From NCBI GenBank assembly GCA_028280675.1, contig JANQLI010000045.1:1-23784 (forward strand): 23,784 nt of DNA. Reading direction: 5' to 3'. Every line of letters starts with the position of its first letter. Position 1 is the stretch's first letter. The notes under the pieces are model-generated. The model searched no databases, was not told where the DNA came from, and saw only the letters and a list, made by a program, of their open reading frames with translations. Made by a program: the position numbers and the translations under genes. The DNA is from Alphaproteobacteria bacterium (lineage in GTDB: Bacteria; Pseudomonadota; Alphaproteobacteria; SMXP01). Positions 9,925 through 18,535 of the stretch are shown here, piece by piece.

Positions 9925-12027
9925 ATGGATCGTAAGAAGGTCATAAGCCTCTCTCTCGGCGTCACCGCGCTTTGCGTTATGGGGGTCGCCTTTGCGTTAG
10001 ATCGTGCCTATCCGCCTAACCTTGTGCGCTATCATGACATCTCGCAAATGGTTGTTGACCGCAACGGACAATTGCTGCGGGCTTTTTTGTCTGATGATGA
10101 CAAATGGCGATTGCCCGCCCGTGTTGGTGACATTGATCCACGTTACATCAAGTTGTTAAAGGCCTATGAAGATCAACGCTATGACTTTCATCCGGGTGTT
10201 GACCCTCTCGCTGTGTTGCGCGCGATAGGGCAATGGGTCTCTGAGGGGCGTGTGGTCTCAGGCGCGTCAACTTTGACGATGCAAACCGCCCGATTGCTTG
10301 AACCGCGATCCCGCACATTCTCATCAAAACTGGTAGAGATGGCGCGCGCCGTACAGTTCGAAATGCGGTACAGCAAAGATGATATTCTGGCTATGTATCT
10401 CACATTGGCGCCTTTCGGTGGGAATGTCGAAGGCGTGCGCGCGGCAAGTTTGCGTTACTTTGGGAAGGAGCCCAAACATCTCACACTTTCTCAAGCTGCA
10501 CTTCTTGTAGCGTTACCCCAATCACCAGAGCGTTTGCGGCCCGATCGGCATTATATGGAAGCAAGATTTGGCCGCGACAAAGTGCTTGCACGCATGGAAG
10601 AGAGTGTAAAATTTTCACAGCTTGATCTCGCAGAAGCGCGCAATGAAGCTTTGCCCCTGCAAAGGATGAGACTGCCGTTTCTTGCACCGCGTTTATCGCA
10701 GCGTTTGGTCAGCGCATCGGGTGATGCGGTTGTGCGAACGACACTCAAAGCGCATATGCAAAAATCACTCGAAGATATTCTGGCATTGGAAGATATGTGG
10801 CTGGAAGACGATGCGAGTATCGCAGCGGTTATCGTTGAAAATGCTAACCGCGACGTGATTGCTTATGCGGGCGGATCGGATTTTTGGGGCCCAGCCGGGC
10901 AAATAGACCTTGCACAATCCCCACGCTCCCCAGGGTCAACACTCAAACCGTTTATATATGGGCTCGCGTTTGACGATCTGCTCATCCATCCGGAAACCTT
11001 GATAGAGGATCGCCCGATGGTGTTTGGTGATTATGCGCCGCAAAACTTCGATAAGGGGTTTCAAGGCACGGTCACGATACGCCAGGCGTTGCGCAAATCG
11101 TTGAATGTTCCTGCTGTTGCGTTGCTTGATGATATGGGGCCCGTGCGCCTGGCCGCGACGTTAAGTCATGCCGGGACAAAACTTTCTTTTGCACGGCAAG
11201 GAACAGCGCCTTCTATTCCTTTGGCTCTTGGCGGTGTCGGTGTGACATTATTAGACCTTACACAAGTATATGCTGGTTTGGCGAATGAGGGTGAAGTTAC
11301 GCCGCTCAAAATAACGATGGACCAAAAGGCGTCTCAGCCGCGCCGGATCATGGGGAAAACCGCAGCCTATTATATTCGCGACATATTAAGTGGAAGCTCC
11401 ATGCCAGATGGCTGGACACAACGTGCCGGATTTGCACGCCGTCATACTGTCGCTTTTAAAACTGGAACGTCTTACGGTTATCGTGATGCATGGGCGATGG
11501 GCTATACGCGGGATTATACTGTTGGTATTTGGGTTGGGCGTGCAGATGGCGCGCCGCGTCCTGGTGCGTTTGGGCGTAATACGGCGGCCCCTCTTTTGCT
11601 GAAAGTGTTCGATATTCTTCCTTCGGACCAAGACCCCTACGTGCCGAAACCTGCAAACGTCATAGACGTGGCGGATCGACAGGATCTTCCACTCCGCATG
11701 CAGCATTTTGAGCGCCGGTCCAAGAAAAAACACGTTGCAGCGATCACGCAAAGGTCTGTGTCTGCGCCAGTTATTAAGTTTCCTGCTAACGGTGTTGCCG
11801 TTGCGTTGCCAGACGAAGATGCGCATCAGGGTTTGGCGTTAAAAGCAATCGGAGGAGCTTATCCATTGCGCTGGATGATCAATGGTGAGCTGCTTTCGCA
11901 AAGTACAGATATGCTTGCCGATACTTATTGGTATCCTGAAGGACCTGGTTATGCTGATGTCGTCGTTGTTGATGCAGCCGGGCGATCAGCGACGGCGCAT
12001 GTCCAGGTGCTCGACGGTCATGAGTGA
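9925..12027 (+). CDS. pbpC: Penicillin-binding protein 1C (bifunctional peptidoglycan glycosyltransferase/transpeptidase)
   Basis: This 700-residue inner-membrane enzyme has an N-terminal anchor (about residues 6-25). Its GT51 glycosyltransferase domain has catalytic Glu82 in YEDQRY and the GASTLTMQ block at about 113-120. The transpeptidase domain carries the three penicillin-binding motifs in order: S338-T-L-K341, S392-L-N394 and K512-T-G-T-S. A C-terminal domain from about residue 615 fits the PBP1C-specific BiPBP_C module. The enzyme polymerises glycan strands and crosslinks peptides in the periplasm. All catalytic residues I can check are present. The gene starts two bases after the alpha-2-macroglobulin stop with no strong ribosome binding site, which suggests translational coupling. 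It is somewhat shorter than E. coli PbpC (about 770 residues). It ends 30 bases before the convergent LpxR-like gene, with no clear terminator between them. Confidence 0.94.
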   Translation: MDRKKVISLSLGVTALCVMGVAFALDRAYPPNLVRYHDISQMVVDRNGQLLRAFLSDDDKWRLPARVGDIDPRYIKLLKAYEDQRYDFHPGVDPLAVLRAIGQWVSEGRVVSGASTLTMQTARLLEPRSRTFSSKLVEMARAVQFEMRYSKDDILAMYLTLAPFGGNVEGVRAASLRYFGKEPKHLTLSQAALLVALPQSPERLRPDRHYMEARFGRDKVLARMEESVKFSQLDLAEARNEALPLQRMRLPFLAPRLSQRLVSASGDAVVRTTLKAHMQKSLEDILALEDMWLEDDASIAAVIVENANRDVIAYAGGSDFWGPAGQIDLAQSPRSPGSTLKPFIYGLAFDDLLIHPETLIEDRPMVFGDYAPQNFDKGFQGTVTIRQALRKSLNVPAVALLDDMGPVRLAATLSHAGTKLSFARQGTAPSIPLALGGVGVTLLDLTQVYAGLANEGEVTPLKITMDQKASQPRRIMGKTAAYYIRDILSGSSMPDGWTQRAGFARRHTVAFKTGTSYGYRDAWAMGYTRDYTVGIWVGRADGAPRPGAFGRNTAAPLLLKVFDILPSDQDPYVPKPANVIDVADRQDLPLRMQHFERRSKKKHVAAITQRSVSAPVIKFPANGVAVALPDEDAHQGLALKAIGGAYPLRWMINGELLSQSTDMLADTYWYPEGPGYADVVVVDAAGRSATAHVQVLDGHE

Positions 12028-12057
12028 GGGAGACGCGCCACGTGTTCTACGTCGTGC

Positions 12058-13080
12058 TTAAAGGCGCCAGGAAAGTGTGAGGGCGCGGAAATTAAAGCCT
12101 TCCCCTTGCCCTTCAAATTCATCTGTGCGGAAGATATTCGTCATGGCCAGACGCGCGCGTTTATATGTGACGGCAAACCCAATCTGCGCATCGCCGACGA
12201 AAATATTTTTATCAACCGAATGACTGTCGCGATAGGTATTGCCATCAAGAAAGATGTTATATCCGGTGGCGCGTAGATCTACGCCTGCAAAGACATACCA
12301 ATTAAACCCCTCTGCTTCATCGAAATAACCTGAGCCTGGTAGACTTGGCCGTATCAAGGGCAGATGGTCGTCGTTCAGGTTTTGGCCGAAGCGTAGAACG
12401 GCGCCTGCGGATGCATAAGTGAAAGCATTACCAAGAGCGACACCCCACCGTGGCGCCAATTCAACCTCAAAAGGGCCAAGGTTTGGATAATTATCTCCAT
12501 CCCATCGTAAATCTCGTGGATAAAGCCGCCGCTCATAAAAGAGGTTGAGTGTGGGTTCGTTCTTAAGCTGATTGTCCCATCCACGGGGTTCAATAAAATC
12601 AAATGCATCATGCCACGTGGTTTGCACCCATTCGCCACCTGAATCGGGTCCGACCAGCCCAAGGTTCACTTCATAATTATCGACGCGGGCGAGACGGCCT
12701 TGAGAATCCGTCTTTTCAACCACCAGGCCAAAGCCGATATAGGTCCACCCAGCGTAAGGGCGGTCGTTTGGGATCAAGTTGGGGTCTGAGATGTCTTCCG
12801 GTGTATAGATATTTTGTCCAAGCGACAGACTGTATCGGGCCCGGTCAACATCACTATTGAAGATTTCCTCGTAACTTTTCTCGGCAATATCCCAGAATCC
12901 ATCCTCTTGGGGCTCTGAGACATAAGAGGCGTAGCTGCCGTGGGTGAACCATTTATCGGAGCCGATAAAGTCATTCTCAAGTTGAATAGAAACTGTGCCT
13001 TCCCATTCTGCCATGGCTGGGGACATGACAGTTTGCAATCCAATGAAGGTGATGGCCGCCGCCATATGAAACGATGTCAT
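12058..13080 (-). CDS. LpxR-family outer-membrane lipid A deacylase (DUF2219)
   Basis: This 340-residue protein has a signal peptide ending at about Ala24 (SPAMA then EWEG), so the mature form has about 316 residues, as expected for LpxR. Family blocks are visible. ENDFIGSDKWFTHG (35-48) contains an Asn-Asp pair and a Thr at positions matching the LpxR active-site region. SLGQNIYTPEDI (86-97) and NDRPYAGW (105-112) follow, then a GPDSGG...WH block with His157, the likely catalytic histidine. The rest alternates polar and hydrophobic residues like a beta-barrel. LpxR removes the 3'-acyloxyacyl chain of lipid A in the outer membrane. Catalysis here is inferred from family, not shown. The start is ATG at 13080; a second ATG five codons in would give an equally good signal peptide. 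No lipid A genes lie next to it. Confidence 0.82.
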   Translation of the reverse strand: MTSFHMAAAITFIGLQTVMSPAMAEWEGTVSIQLENDFIGSDKWFTHGSYASYVSEPQEDGFWDIAEKSYEEIFNSDVDRARYSLSLGQNIYTPEDISDPNLIPNDRPYAGWTYIGFGLVVEKTDSQGRLARVDNYEVNLGLVGPDSGGEWVQTTWHDAFDFIEPRGWDNQLKNEPTLNLFYERRLYPRDLRWDGDNYPNLGPFEVELAPRWGVALGNAFTYASAGAVLRFGQNLNDDHLPLIRPSLPGSGYFDEAEGFNWYVFAGVDLRATGYNIFLDGNTYRDSHSVDKNIFVGDAQIGFAVTYKRARLAMTNIFRTDEFEGQGEGFNFRALTLSWRL

Positions 13081-13198
13081 TTCTACTGCTGGTCCCCACG
13101 TGCAATTTGCCTATCATATGGGTTAAGATATGGGGGAATCAAGGCGGCGTCTTCAAACGGGGGCTCGCAGAATCATTTCAGTTGGGGAGTCCCGTGAC

Positions 13199-14524
13199 AT
13201 GCAGGATTTTTTTAAGGACGTGCAGCTATCAGAGTTGCAGGCGTCTTTTCTTGAATGGATCGATACCGTTGTTCTGACTGGGAGCACGGGCTATCAAGCC
13301 TTAGCTGTTCTGGTGACATTTTTCATCGCCACCCTTCTTGCGCGTCCGTTGCAAGACCGTGTGCACGATTCTCTTGCGAAAGCAGACCGCGCGCGCCTGG
13401 CGGCGGCAGAGCAGTTCTCGGATGAAATTAACGACCTGATGTTGCCTCTCATCTGGCTGATTCTGCAATGGGGTGTGTCGTACCTCTTTGCCAGTTGGGG
13501 TGTCCCAAATGGCCTGCTGATTGTCACCACCAGTCTCACGACAGCCTGGGTCATCATCCGGTTCATGTCTGGTTTGATCAAAAGTAAATTTTGGTCGCGT
13601 GTGGTTGCGACAGTCGCTTGGGCGATCGCGGCTCTCAATATTTTAGGACTCTTGGATGAGACCCGCACGCTTCTGGATTCACTCGCACTGACGCTGGGTG
13701 ATATTCGCATATCGGCTTTGTCTGTGGTCGAAGGGCTCATCTCCCTCGTCATCCTTTTGTGGGTGGCGAACGTCATCACGCGTCTGGTTGATCAGCAAGT
13801 GTATCGTTCTGTGACTCTCACGCCCTCGATCAAGGTGTTGATCAGTAAGCTTACGCAAATCGGGGCGTTTGGTTTGGCCATCCTCCTTGCGCTTGGTGGG
13901 GCGGGAATCGATCTTACGGCCTTGACGATCTTTAGTGGGGCTCTCGGTATCGGTGTTGGTTTTGGTCTGCAAAAGATTGTTGCGAACTTCATCAGTGGAA
14001 TCATTTTATTGCTCGATAAATCGGTAAAGCCCGGTGACAATATTGTCGTTGCGGATACATTCGGCTGGATTGATAAGCTGAATGCGCGTTACGCATCCGT
14101 CATTACCCGTGACGGAACCGAACATTTGATTCCAAATGAGGACCTTATCACGCAGCGGGTAGAGAACTGGTCTTACACAAATCGTCTTTTACGATTACGC
14201 ATGCCAATCGGTGTGTCATATGAGTCCGATATTCATAAAGCCATTGCGCTTTGTGAAGAGGCAGCGGCAGAAATTGAGCGTATAAAAGAAAACCCAGCTC
14301 CAAGGTGTCTTCTGAGGGGCTTTGGTGACAATGCCGTTGATCTTGAATTACGCGCGTGGATTGATGATCCGCAAAATGGGCGTGGCGGGGTGATGAATGA
14401 TTGCCTCTTAAAAGTCTGGGACAAATTCCAGGAGCATGGGATTGAGTTTCCCTACCCGCAACGCGATGTGCACATCAAATCTATTGGGGTTGAGACCCAA
14501 GCCCTTCTCGAAGAAAGTGAATAG
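13199..14524 (+). CDS. MscS-family mechanosensitive ion channel
   Basis: This inner-membrane protein has 441 residues from the chosen start. Three or four hydrophobic segments precede the MscS core. The core has a glycine/alanine-rich pore helix (GALGIGVGFGLQKIVANFISG) followed by the beta domain (KPGDNIVV, then GWIDKLNARYASVITRDG and the LIPNEDLI block). The C-terminal part has the mixed alpha/beta form of the MscS cytoplasmic cage. Such channels open on membrane tension and release solutes during hypo-osmotic shock. The ATG at 13199 is preceded by GGGGAG at 13184-13189 with nine-base spacing. The longer in-frame start at 13130 would add 23 basic residues and has no such site, so 13199 is preferred. 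It stands alone, head-to-head with the LpxR-like gene and 225 bases before the receptor gene. Confidence 0.9.
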   Translation: MQDFFKDVQLSELQASFLEWIDTVVLTGSTGYQALAVLVTFFIATLLARPLQDRVHDSLAKADRARLAAAEQFSDEINDLMLPLIWLILQWGVSYLFASWGVPNGLLIVTTSLTTAWVIIRFMSGLIKSKFWSRVVATVAWAIAALNILGLLDETRTLLDSLALTLGDIRISALSVVEGLISLVILLWVANVITRLVDQQVYRSVTLTPSIKVLISKLTQIGAFGLAILLALGGAGIDLTALTIFSGALGIGVGFGLQKIVANFISGIILLLDKSVKPGDNIVVADTFGWIDKLNARYASVITRDGTEHLIPNEDLITQRVENWSYTNRLLRLRMPIGVSYESDIHKAIALCEEAAAEIERIKENPAPRCLLRGFGDNAVDLELRAWIDDPQNGRGGVMNDCLLKVWDKFQEHGIEFPYPQRDVHIKSIGVETQALLEESE

Positions 14525-14671
14525 GGTCTCGTACTCACGGTCCTCACAGAGGTATGGCAGTCAGGCCACACTGCGACAAAAACTGTCTGTGACGCTCATT
14601 TCCCCAATAGTTACGACAGATCCGTCTTCTATCCACGCTTTATTTCTTATGTGATTTGGTGTATAAACAAA

Positions 14672-14691
14672 TTGTAACCAGTCAGTTACAG
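14672..14691. promoter_or_regulatory. Candidate TetR operator upstream of the TonB-dependent receptor
   Basis: The site reads TTGTAACC-AGTC-AGTTACAG. It matches the perfect inverted repeat at 19594-19613 in its whole left arm, in spacer length and in six of eight right-arm bases. It lies 58 bases before the receptor ATG and just after a TATAAA hexamer (14662-14667) that could be a -10 element, a position suited to repression. That the TetR protein of this window binds here is inferred. Confidence 0.62.
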
Positions 14692-14749
14692 TTGGTTTTT
14701 GAGGGTGCGGTGTCTGCCTGTAACAGACTGACATTTGGGGGACAATTCG

Positions 14750-17422
14750 ATGAAGCATAGATTTTTACAGTCTTTGGCAGTTGTCGCACTGGTCACGGGA
14801 ACAACTTCTGTTGCGGTGCCGACAAGTGGTTGGTCGGCGGTGAGCGAGATCGTGGTGACGACCCGGAAGCGGGAAGAAAATTTACAAGACATTCCGATTG
14901 CCGTCACCGCCGTCGGTTTTGAAACATTGACACGAACCGGCACGAGTGGTCTCGAAGGGATCACAAAATTCACGCCAAGTTTTGTCTTTGACCAAAACTC
15001 CGCGCAAAAAGATGTACGGATTGCGGTGCGCGGTATTTCCCCCACGCGCGGCCGGTCGGGTGTTGCGTTTATGGTTGATGGGATTGATGTCACCTCTGAA
15101 GCGGTTGATACGCCCGGCGCCACATTGATGGTCAGCCAGCGTTTGCTCAGTGATATAGAACGTGTCGAATCGGTGAAGGGTCCTCAAAGCGCTCTTTATG
15201 GCCGGGCTGCGTTTTCCGGTGCGATCAACTATGTCACCAAAGACGCACCGGAAGAATTCAGCGGCAATATTTCTGTTGAAGCGGCGGAGCATGAAGAATA
15301 TTCCGTCAACGGATCAGTTGGTGGCCCCATCGTGGACGGTAAGCTCGGCCTCATGGCGAGCGGTTTCTGGTGGGATGAAAAAGGCCAGTATGAAAATAGT
15401 ATTTCTGGCGATCCCCTCGGCGGCGGTGAAGGGTTTGGCGGTGCGCTTACTATCAATTTTGACCCAACCGACGCGATTAAAATCAAAACACGTCTCGAAT
15501 ACTCAGATGAAGAGTGGAATGATTTACCACGAGCACGGAAACCGTTTGATAGTATTGCGACTTTAGACAATGGAGGTGTGCCATTTACTGAAGAAGGGCC
15601 TCTTTTTGAAAAAGAAGTTGATCATGATGATAATCCTTTGACGCCTCCGATTGTCGTTCCCGTCACTAGTGTCAGCACACCCGTCAATGCTACATATGGT
15701 GATGCGGGGGACGCGATTCAAACACTCACGCGTAGCGAACACCCTGTCACTGGTGAAGACCCTTTCGGAACAAAACAAGAAATGTTCCGTGCGTCAATTG
15801 TTGCGAGTTGGGATATCGATGCAATCAAAGGGACATTGACATCCTATACAGGTTACGTTGATTCCGAGATGCAAGAACAGTATGACTGGGATGCGAATGC
15901 TCTTGGCCGACCAGATGCACTTCTCGGATCACATCTTATTGAGAACGATACGGACACGGAAATTTTTAGTCAAGAATTGCGCTATCAATCCGATTTCGAT
16001 GGCCCATTTCAAACAACACTCGGTGTAAATTACTGGTCTCAGAAACGAGTGCATCACGAAATAGGATTATTGGGAAATGTAGCTACTGAATCAGGGCTGC
16101 CAACTGGAACTCCTGGGCCGGGTGCAACGGACTGGGTAACGTGGCAAGATATGTTCAATTACAATATTTCTAATGGTTTTAATGTTCGAGACCCGCGTAC
16201 AATTAAAGATAAACATTTTTCGCTCTACGGAATGCTGGAGTGGGAGTTGAATGATAACTGGAAAGCGACCATTGAGGGACGTTATTCAGAGGACGATATT
16301 TCATATCAACTAGTAATGTTTGATTTAGGTTTCGTTCCGCTATTCCTAAACGGAGCTTGTTCACTTTCTGACCAGGATATTTTCGGAGATACATGTGTGA
16401 GTTCAGATCCAGATGCAGTTTGGAGTGGATTTCTATTTGCGAACAATCCTTTTACTCCAACAATTCACTCAAACTCTTTCACTCCAAAAGGAACGCTTGA
16501 ATGGCGTCCGACAGATGATGTTATGGTTTATGCGTCGATTTCTAAGGCTGCTAAACCTGCTGGCTTTAATTTTGCTGGGGGTGGAGCTCCATACGGTACC
16601 GAACCAAACTGGCTTGATGGGCAAACCTTTAAACCAGAGAAAATGATTGCTTATGAACTCGGCACAAAAACATCCTGGAATGGTGGCTTCGGTGATTTGA
16701 CGCTCAATGCAGCAGCATTTTACCAAGATTTTCAAGATAAACTTGTGAATGTGCGTCTTGTATCGCCGACTGGTTCGGTCAATTCACGTGTGGCCAATGC
16801 AGGCGGAGCAGAAGTTTGGGGTGCAGAACTTGATGCTGTGTGGGCGACGCCAATTGAAGGCTTGGTTCTCCGGGCCGCCTATACTTGGCATGATACAGAA
16901 TACACTGAATTTGAAGATCTGAGCCCAAGTGAAGACACAATCGCACGAGTTGGGAATTGTACACCCGTTGATGAGGATAGTGTGAATACAACAGTATTGC
17001 CTGATGGTAATGACGATACTGACATTTGCCGTGTCAATTATAGTGGTCGTCAATTGGAACGTGCTCCGGAGCATGCTTTCACTGCGGCTGCAAGCCTTAT
17101 TCGTCCACTCGCCAATTCGGATATGAGCTGGTTTGTAGAAGGGGATACGCAATATCAAGGTGAGCGCTTTGAGGGGCCGGATAATGTCACAAAGTTTGAA
17201 GAATACTGGTTATTCAACTTACGCGCGGGTCTGGAAGGGGAGAATTGGGAAGCCCTATTATTTGTCGATAATGTCTTGGATGATGACACTATTATTTCTG
17301 GCAGTCAGCTTCCTGACTTCTCCACGACGCTAGGTTCTTTACAAGGTGCGCCAAACTTCGTTGATACAGTGGTGTTGCCGCCCAAACGGCAAATTGGTCT
17401 TCGCGCCAAATACAAATTCTAA
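14750..17422 (+). CDS. TonB-dependent outer-membrane receptor
   Basis: This 890-residue protein starts at ATG 14750, preceded by GGGGGAC about eight bases upstream. An upstream in-frame TTG at 14735 has no matching site. A signal peptide covers about residues 1-28, followed by a TonB-box-like stretch (SEIVVTTRKREENLQ). The plug domain contains DVRIAVRGI, the VAFMVDGI block and VKGPQSALYGRAAFSGAINYVTK. The long C-terminal part is a 22-strand-type barrel ending IGLRAKYKF, with the terminal Phe typical of BAM substrates. Such receptors import large or scarce compounds using TonB energy. The substrate is unknown; the resemblance is to the large receptor families of alphaproteobacteria rather than to classic siderophore receptors. 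An operator-like repeat lies just upstream and a strong terminator follows. GC content falls sharply within the gene: 40/60 at 15001-15060 against 22/60 at 16201-16260. Confidence 0.92.
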   Translation: MKHRFLQSLAVVALVTGTTSVAVPTSGWSAVSEIVVTTRKREENLQDIPIAVTAVGFETLTRTGTSGLEGITKFTPSFVFDQNSAQKDVRIAVRGISPTRGRSGVAFMVDGIDVTSEAVDTPGATLMVSQRLLSDIERVESVKGPQSALYGRAAFSGAINYVTKDAPEEFSGNISVEAAEHEEYSVNGSVGGPIVDGKLGLMASGFWWDEKGQYENSISGDPLGGGEGFGGALTINFDPTDAIKIKTRLEYSDEEWNDLPRARKPFDSIATLDNGGVPFTEEGPLFEKEVDHDDNPLTPPIVVPVTSVSTPVNATYGDAGDAIQTLTRSEHPVTGEDPFGTKQEMFRASIVASWDIDAIKGTLTSYTGYVDSEMQEQYDWDANALGRPDALLGSHLIENDTDTEIFSQELRYQSDFDGPFQTTLGVNYWSQKRVHHEIGLLGNVATESGLPTGTPGPGATDWVTWQDMFNYNISNGFNVRDPRTIKDKHFSLYGMLEWELNDNWKATIEGRYSEDDISYQLVMFDLGFVPLFLNGACSLSDQDIFGDTCVSSDPDAVWSGFLFANNPFTPTIHSNSFTPKGTLEWRPTDDVMVYASISKAAKPAGFNFAGGGAPYGTEPNWLDGQTFKPEKMIAYELGTKTSWNGGFGDLTLNAAAFYQDFQDKLVNVRLVSPTGSVNSRVANAGGAEVWGAELDAVWATPIEGLVLRAAYTWHDTEYTEFEDLSPSEDTIARVGNCTPVDEDSVNTTVLPDGNDDTDICRVNYSGRQLERAPEHAFTAAASLIRPLANSDMSWFVEGDTQYQGERFEGPDNVTKFEEYWLFNLRAGLEGENWEALLFVDNVLDDDTIISGSQLPDFSTTLGSLQGAPNFVDTVVLPPKRQIGLRAKYKF

Positions 17423-17448
17423 AATACGCGGCGAGATATTTTAGACAT

Positions 17449-17489
17449 AAGCCTCTACCGGCACCCCGTGTTTCAGTAGAGGCTTTTTT
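17449..17489 (+). terminator. Rho-independent terminator after the TonB-dependent receptor
   Basis: A perfect ten-base stem, AAGCCTCTAC (17449-17458) with GTAGAGGCTT (17476-17485), is followed by a T run continuing to 17489. It lies 27 bases after the receptor stop and 25 bases before the end of the convergent fabI. The T tract favours the plus strand; on the minus strand the hairpin has only a weak U-rich tail. Confidence 0.88.
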
Positions 17490-17513
17490 GTGTCGGTTGT
17501 TTGCGCTGTTTGA

Positions 17514-18287
17514 TCAAACGATATGATGTCCGCCATCGACATACGATGTGTTGCCGCTCACGGACCGGGCGTAATCGGACACGAGGCATGCCGCAAGTGC
17601 GCCCACTTCTTCGAGGCTAGTGAGGCGATGAAGCGGAGCGCGCCGTTTCGCATCTTCCAGAAGATCATCGAAGTGATCGATGCCCGAAGCTGCACGGGTC
17701 ACCATGGGTCCTGGCGAGAGCGCATTGACGCGGATATTCTTTTTTCCGAGTTCGACTGATAAGTATCGTGTTGTTGATTCAAGGGCGGCTTTCACTGGGC
17801 CCATAATATTGTAATGATCAATCACTTTATCTGCCCCTTGGTAAGAGACAGTCAAGAGGCACCCGCCATCATCCATCAAGGGCTCTGCGAGACGGGCCAT
17901 GCGGATGAATGAATGAACAGAAATGTCCATGGCAAGCCCGAAACCCTTCCGTGAGCTATCGACAACGCGGCCATGCAGATCTTCTTTTGGGCAATAGGCG
18001 ATTGAGTGAAGAAGAAAGTCGAGCCGTCCCCATGTTTTTTCGATTTGATCAAAAACGTTTTGCAGTTGATCGTCATGGATCACATCAAGCGGCAGAAGAA
18101 GGTCGGCATTTATAGATTCCGCAACAGGGGCCACGAACGGTTTAGCTTTTTCGGAAAGGTATGTCACCGCAAGGTCTGCCCCTGCTTTCGAAAACGCCTC
18201 GGCACATCCGGCTGCGATGGAATGCTCATTGGCGATCCCTACGACCAGGCCCTTTTTCCCCTCTAGCAATGTTGTGACAGGTAGCAT
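17514..18287 (-). CDS. fabI: Enoyl-ACP reductase, FabI type (short-chain dehydrogenase/reductase)
   Basis: This 257-residue Rossmann-fold enzyme has the FabI nucleotide-binding start GLVVGIANEHSIAAG (residues 13-27). The HSIAY block is at 94-98. The catalytic set is Tyr149, Tyr159 and Lys166 in SYQGADKVIDHYNIMGPVK, equivalent to E. coli Tyr146, Tyr156 and Lys163. The tail SGNTSYVDGGHHI is FabI-like. FabI reduces trans-2-enoyl-ACP with NAD(P)H in the last step of fatty acid elongation. The start at 18287 is chosen because GGAGG (18293-18299 region) precedes it at normal spacing; a longer frame to 18329 lacks a site. The gene lies beside a receptor and a TetR-controlled operon, not with other fatty acid genes. 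It may therefore be a second, specialised copy acting on another enoyl substrate. That is inference. Confidence 0.85.
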   Translation of the reverse strand: MLPVTTLLEGKKGLVVGIANEHSIAAGCAEAFSKAGADLAVTYLSEKAKPFVAPVAESINADLLLPLDVIHDDQLQNVFDQIEKTWGRLDFLLHSIAYCPKEDLHGRVVDSSRKGFGLAMDISVHSFIRMARLAEPLMDDGGCLLTVSYQGADKVIDHYNIMGPVKAALESTTRYLSVELGKKNIRVNALSPGPMVTRAASGIDHFDDLLEDAKRRAPLHRLTSLEEVGALAACLVSDYARSVSGNTSYVDGGHHIV

Positions 18288-18535
18288 CAGCGCCTCCTTA
18301 CCCAGCTCAAACAACACCCTCTCTCGCACTGAGATGAGGGTTTCCAGAGGTGTTTATCACGAGAAATGTGATGCGCTGATGACAGAGAGACCGATTTCTG
18401 AGGGCACGGTTACACGTCTATACCAAGTGGAAGGGCTGCATCACGCGTCTCTTTTGAGATCTGACAATGCGATCGCGGTTTTCTCCTGCCATTAACAAGC
18501 GAGGCATGAGAGTACGTTTTGTGACTGCCATGGGG
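18288..18535. other. Intergenic region upstream of fabI with a degenerate operator half-site
   Basis: These 248 bases separate fabI from the small Tat-signal gene, both on the minus strand. I see no convincing coding frame. GGTTACAC at 18408-18415 matches seven of eight bases of one arm of the operator at 19594-19613, but the other arm is poor (about four of eight). A fabI promoter probably lies here; no convincing -35/-10 pair was identified. Confidence 0.4.

Noticed and set aside
13130..13198. Upstream extension of the MscS gene from an ATG at 13130.
   Set aside because: The added 23 residues are basic and low-complexity with no ribosome site, while 13199 has GGGGAG at good spacing.
18288..18329. 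Longer start for fabI at 18329.
   Set aside because: FabI proteins start close to the Rossmann motif, and a strong GGAGG site precedes 18287.
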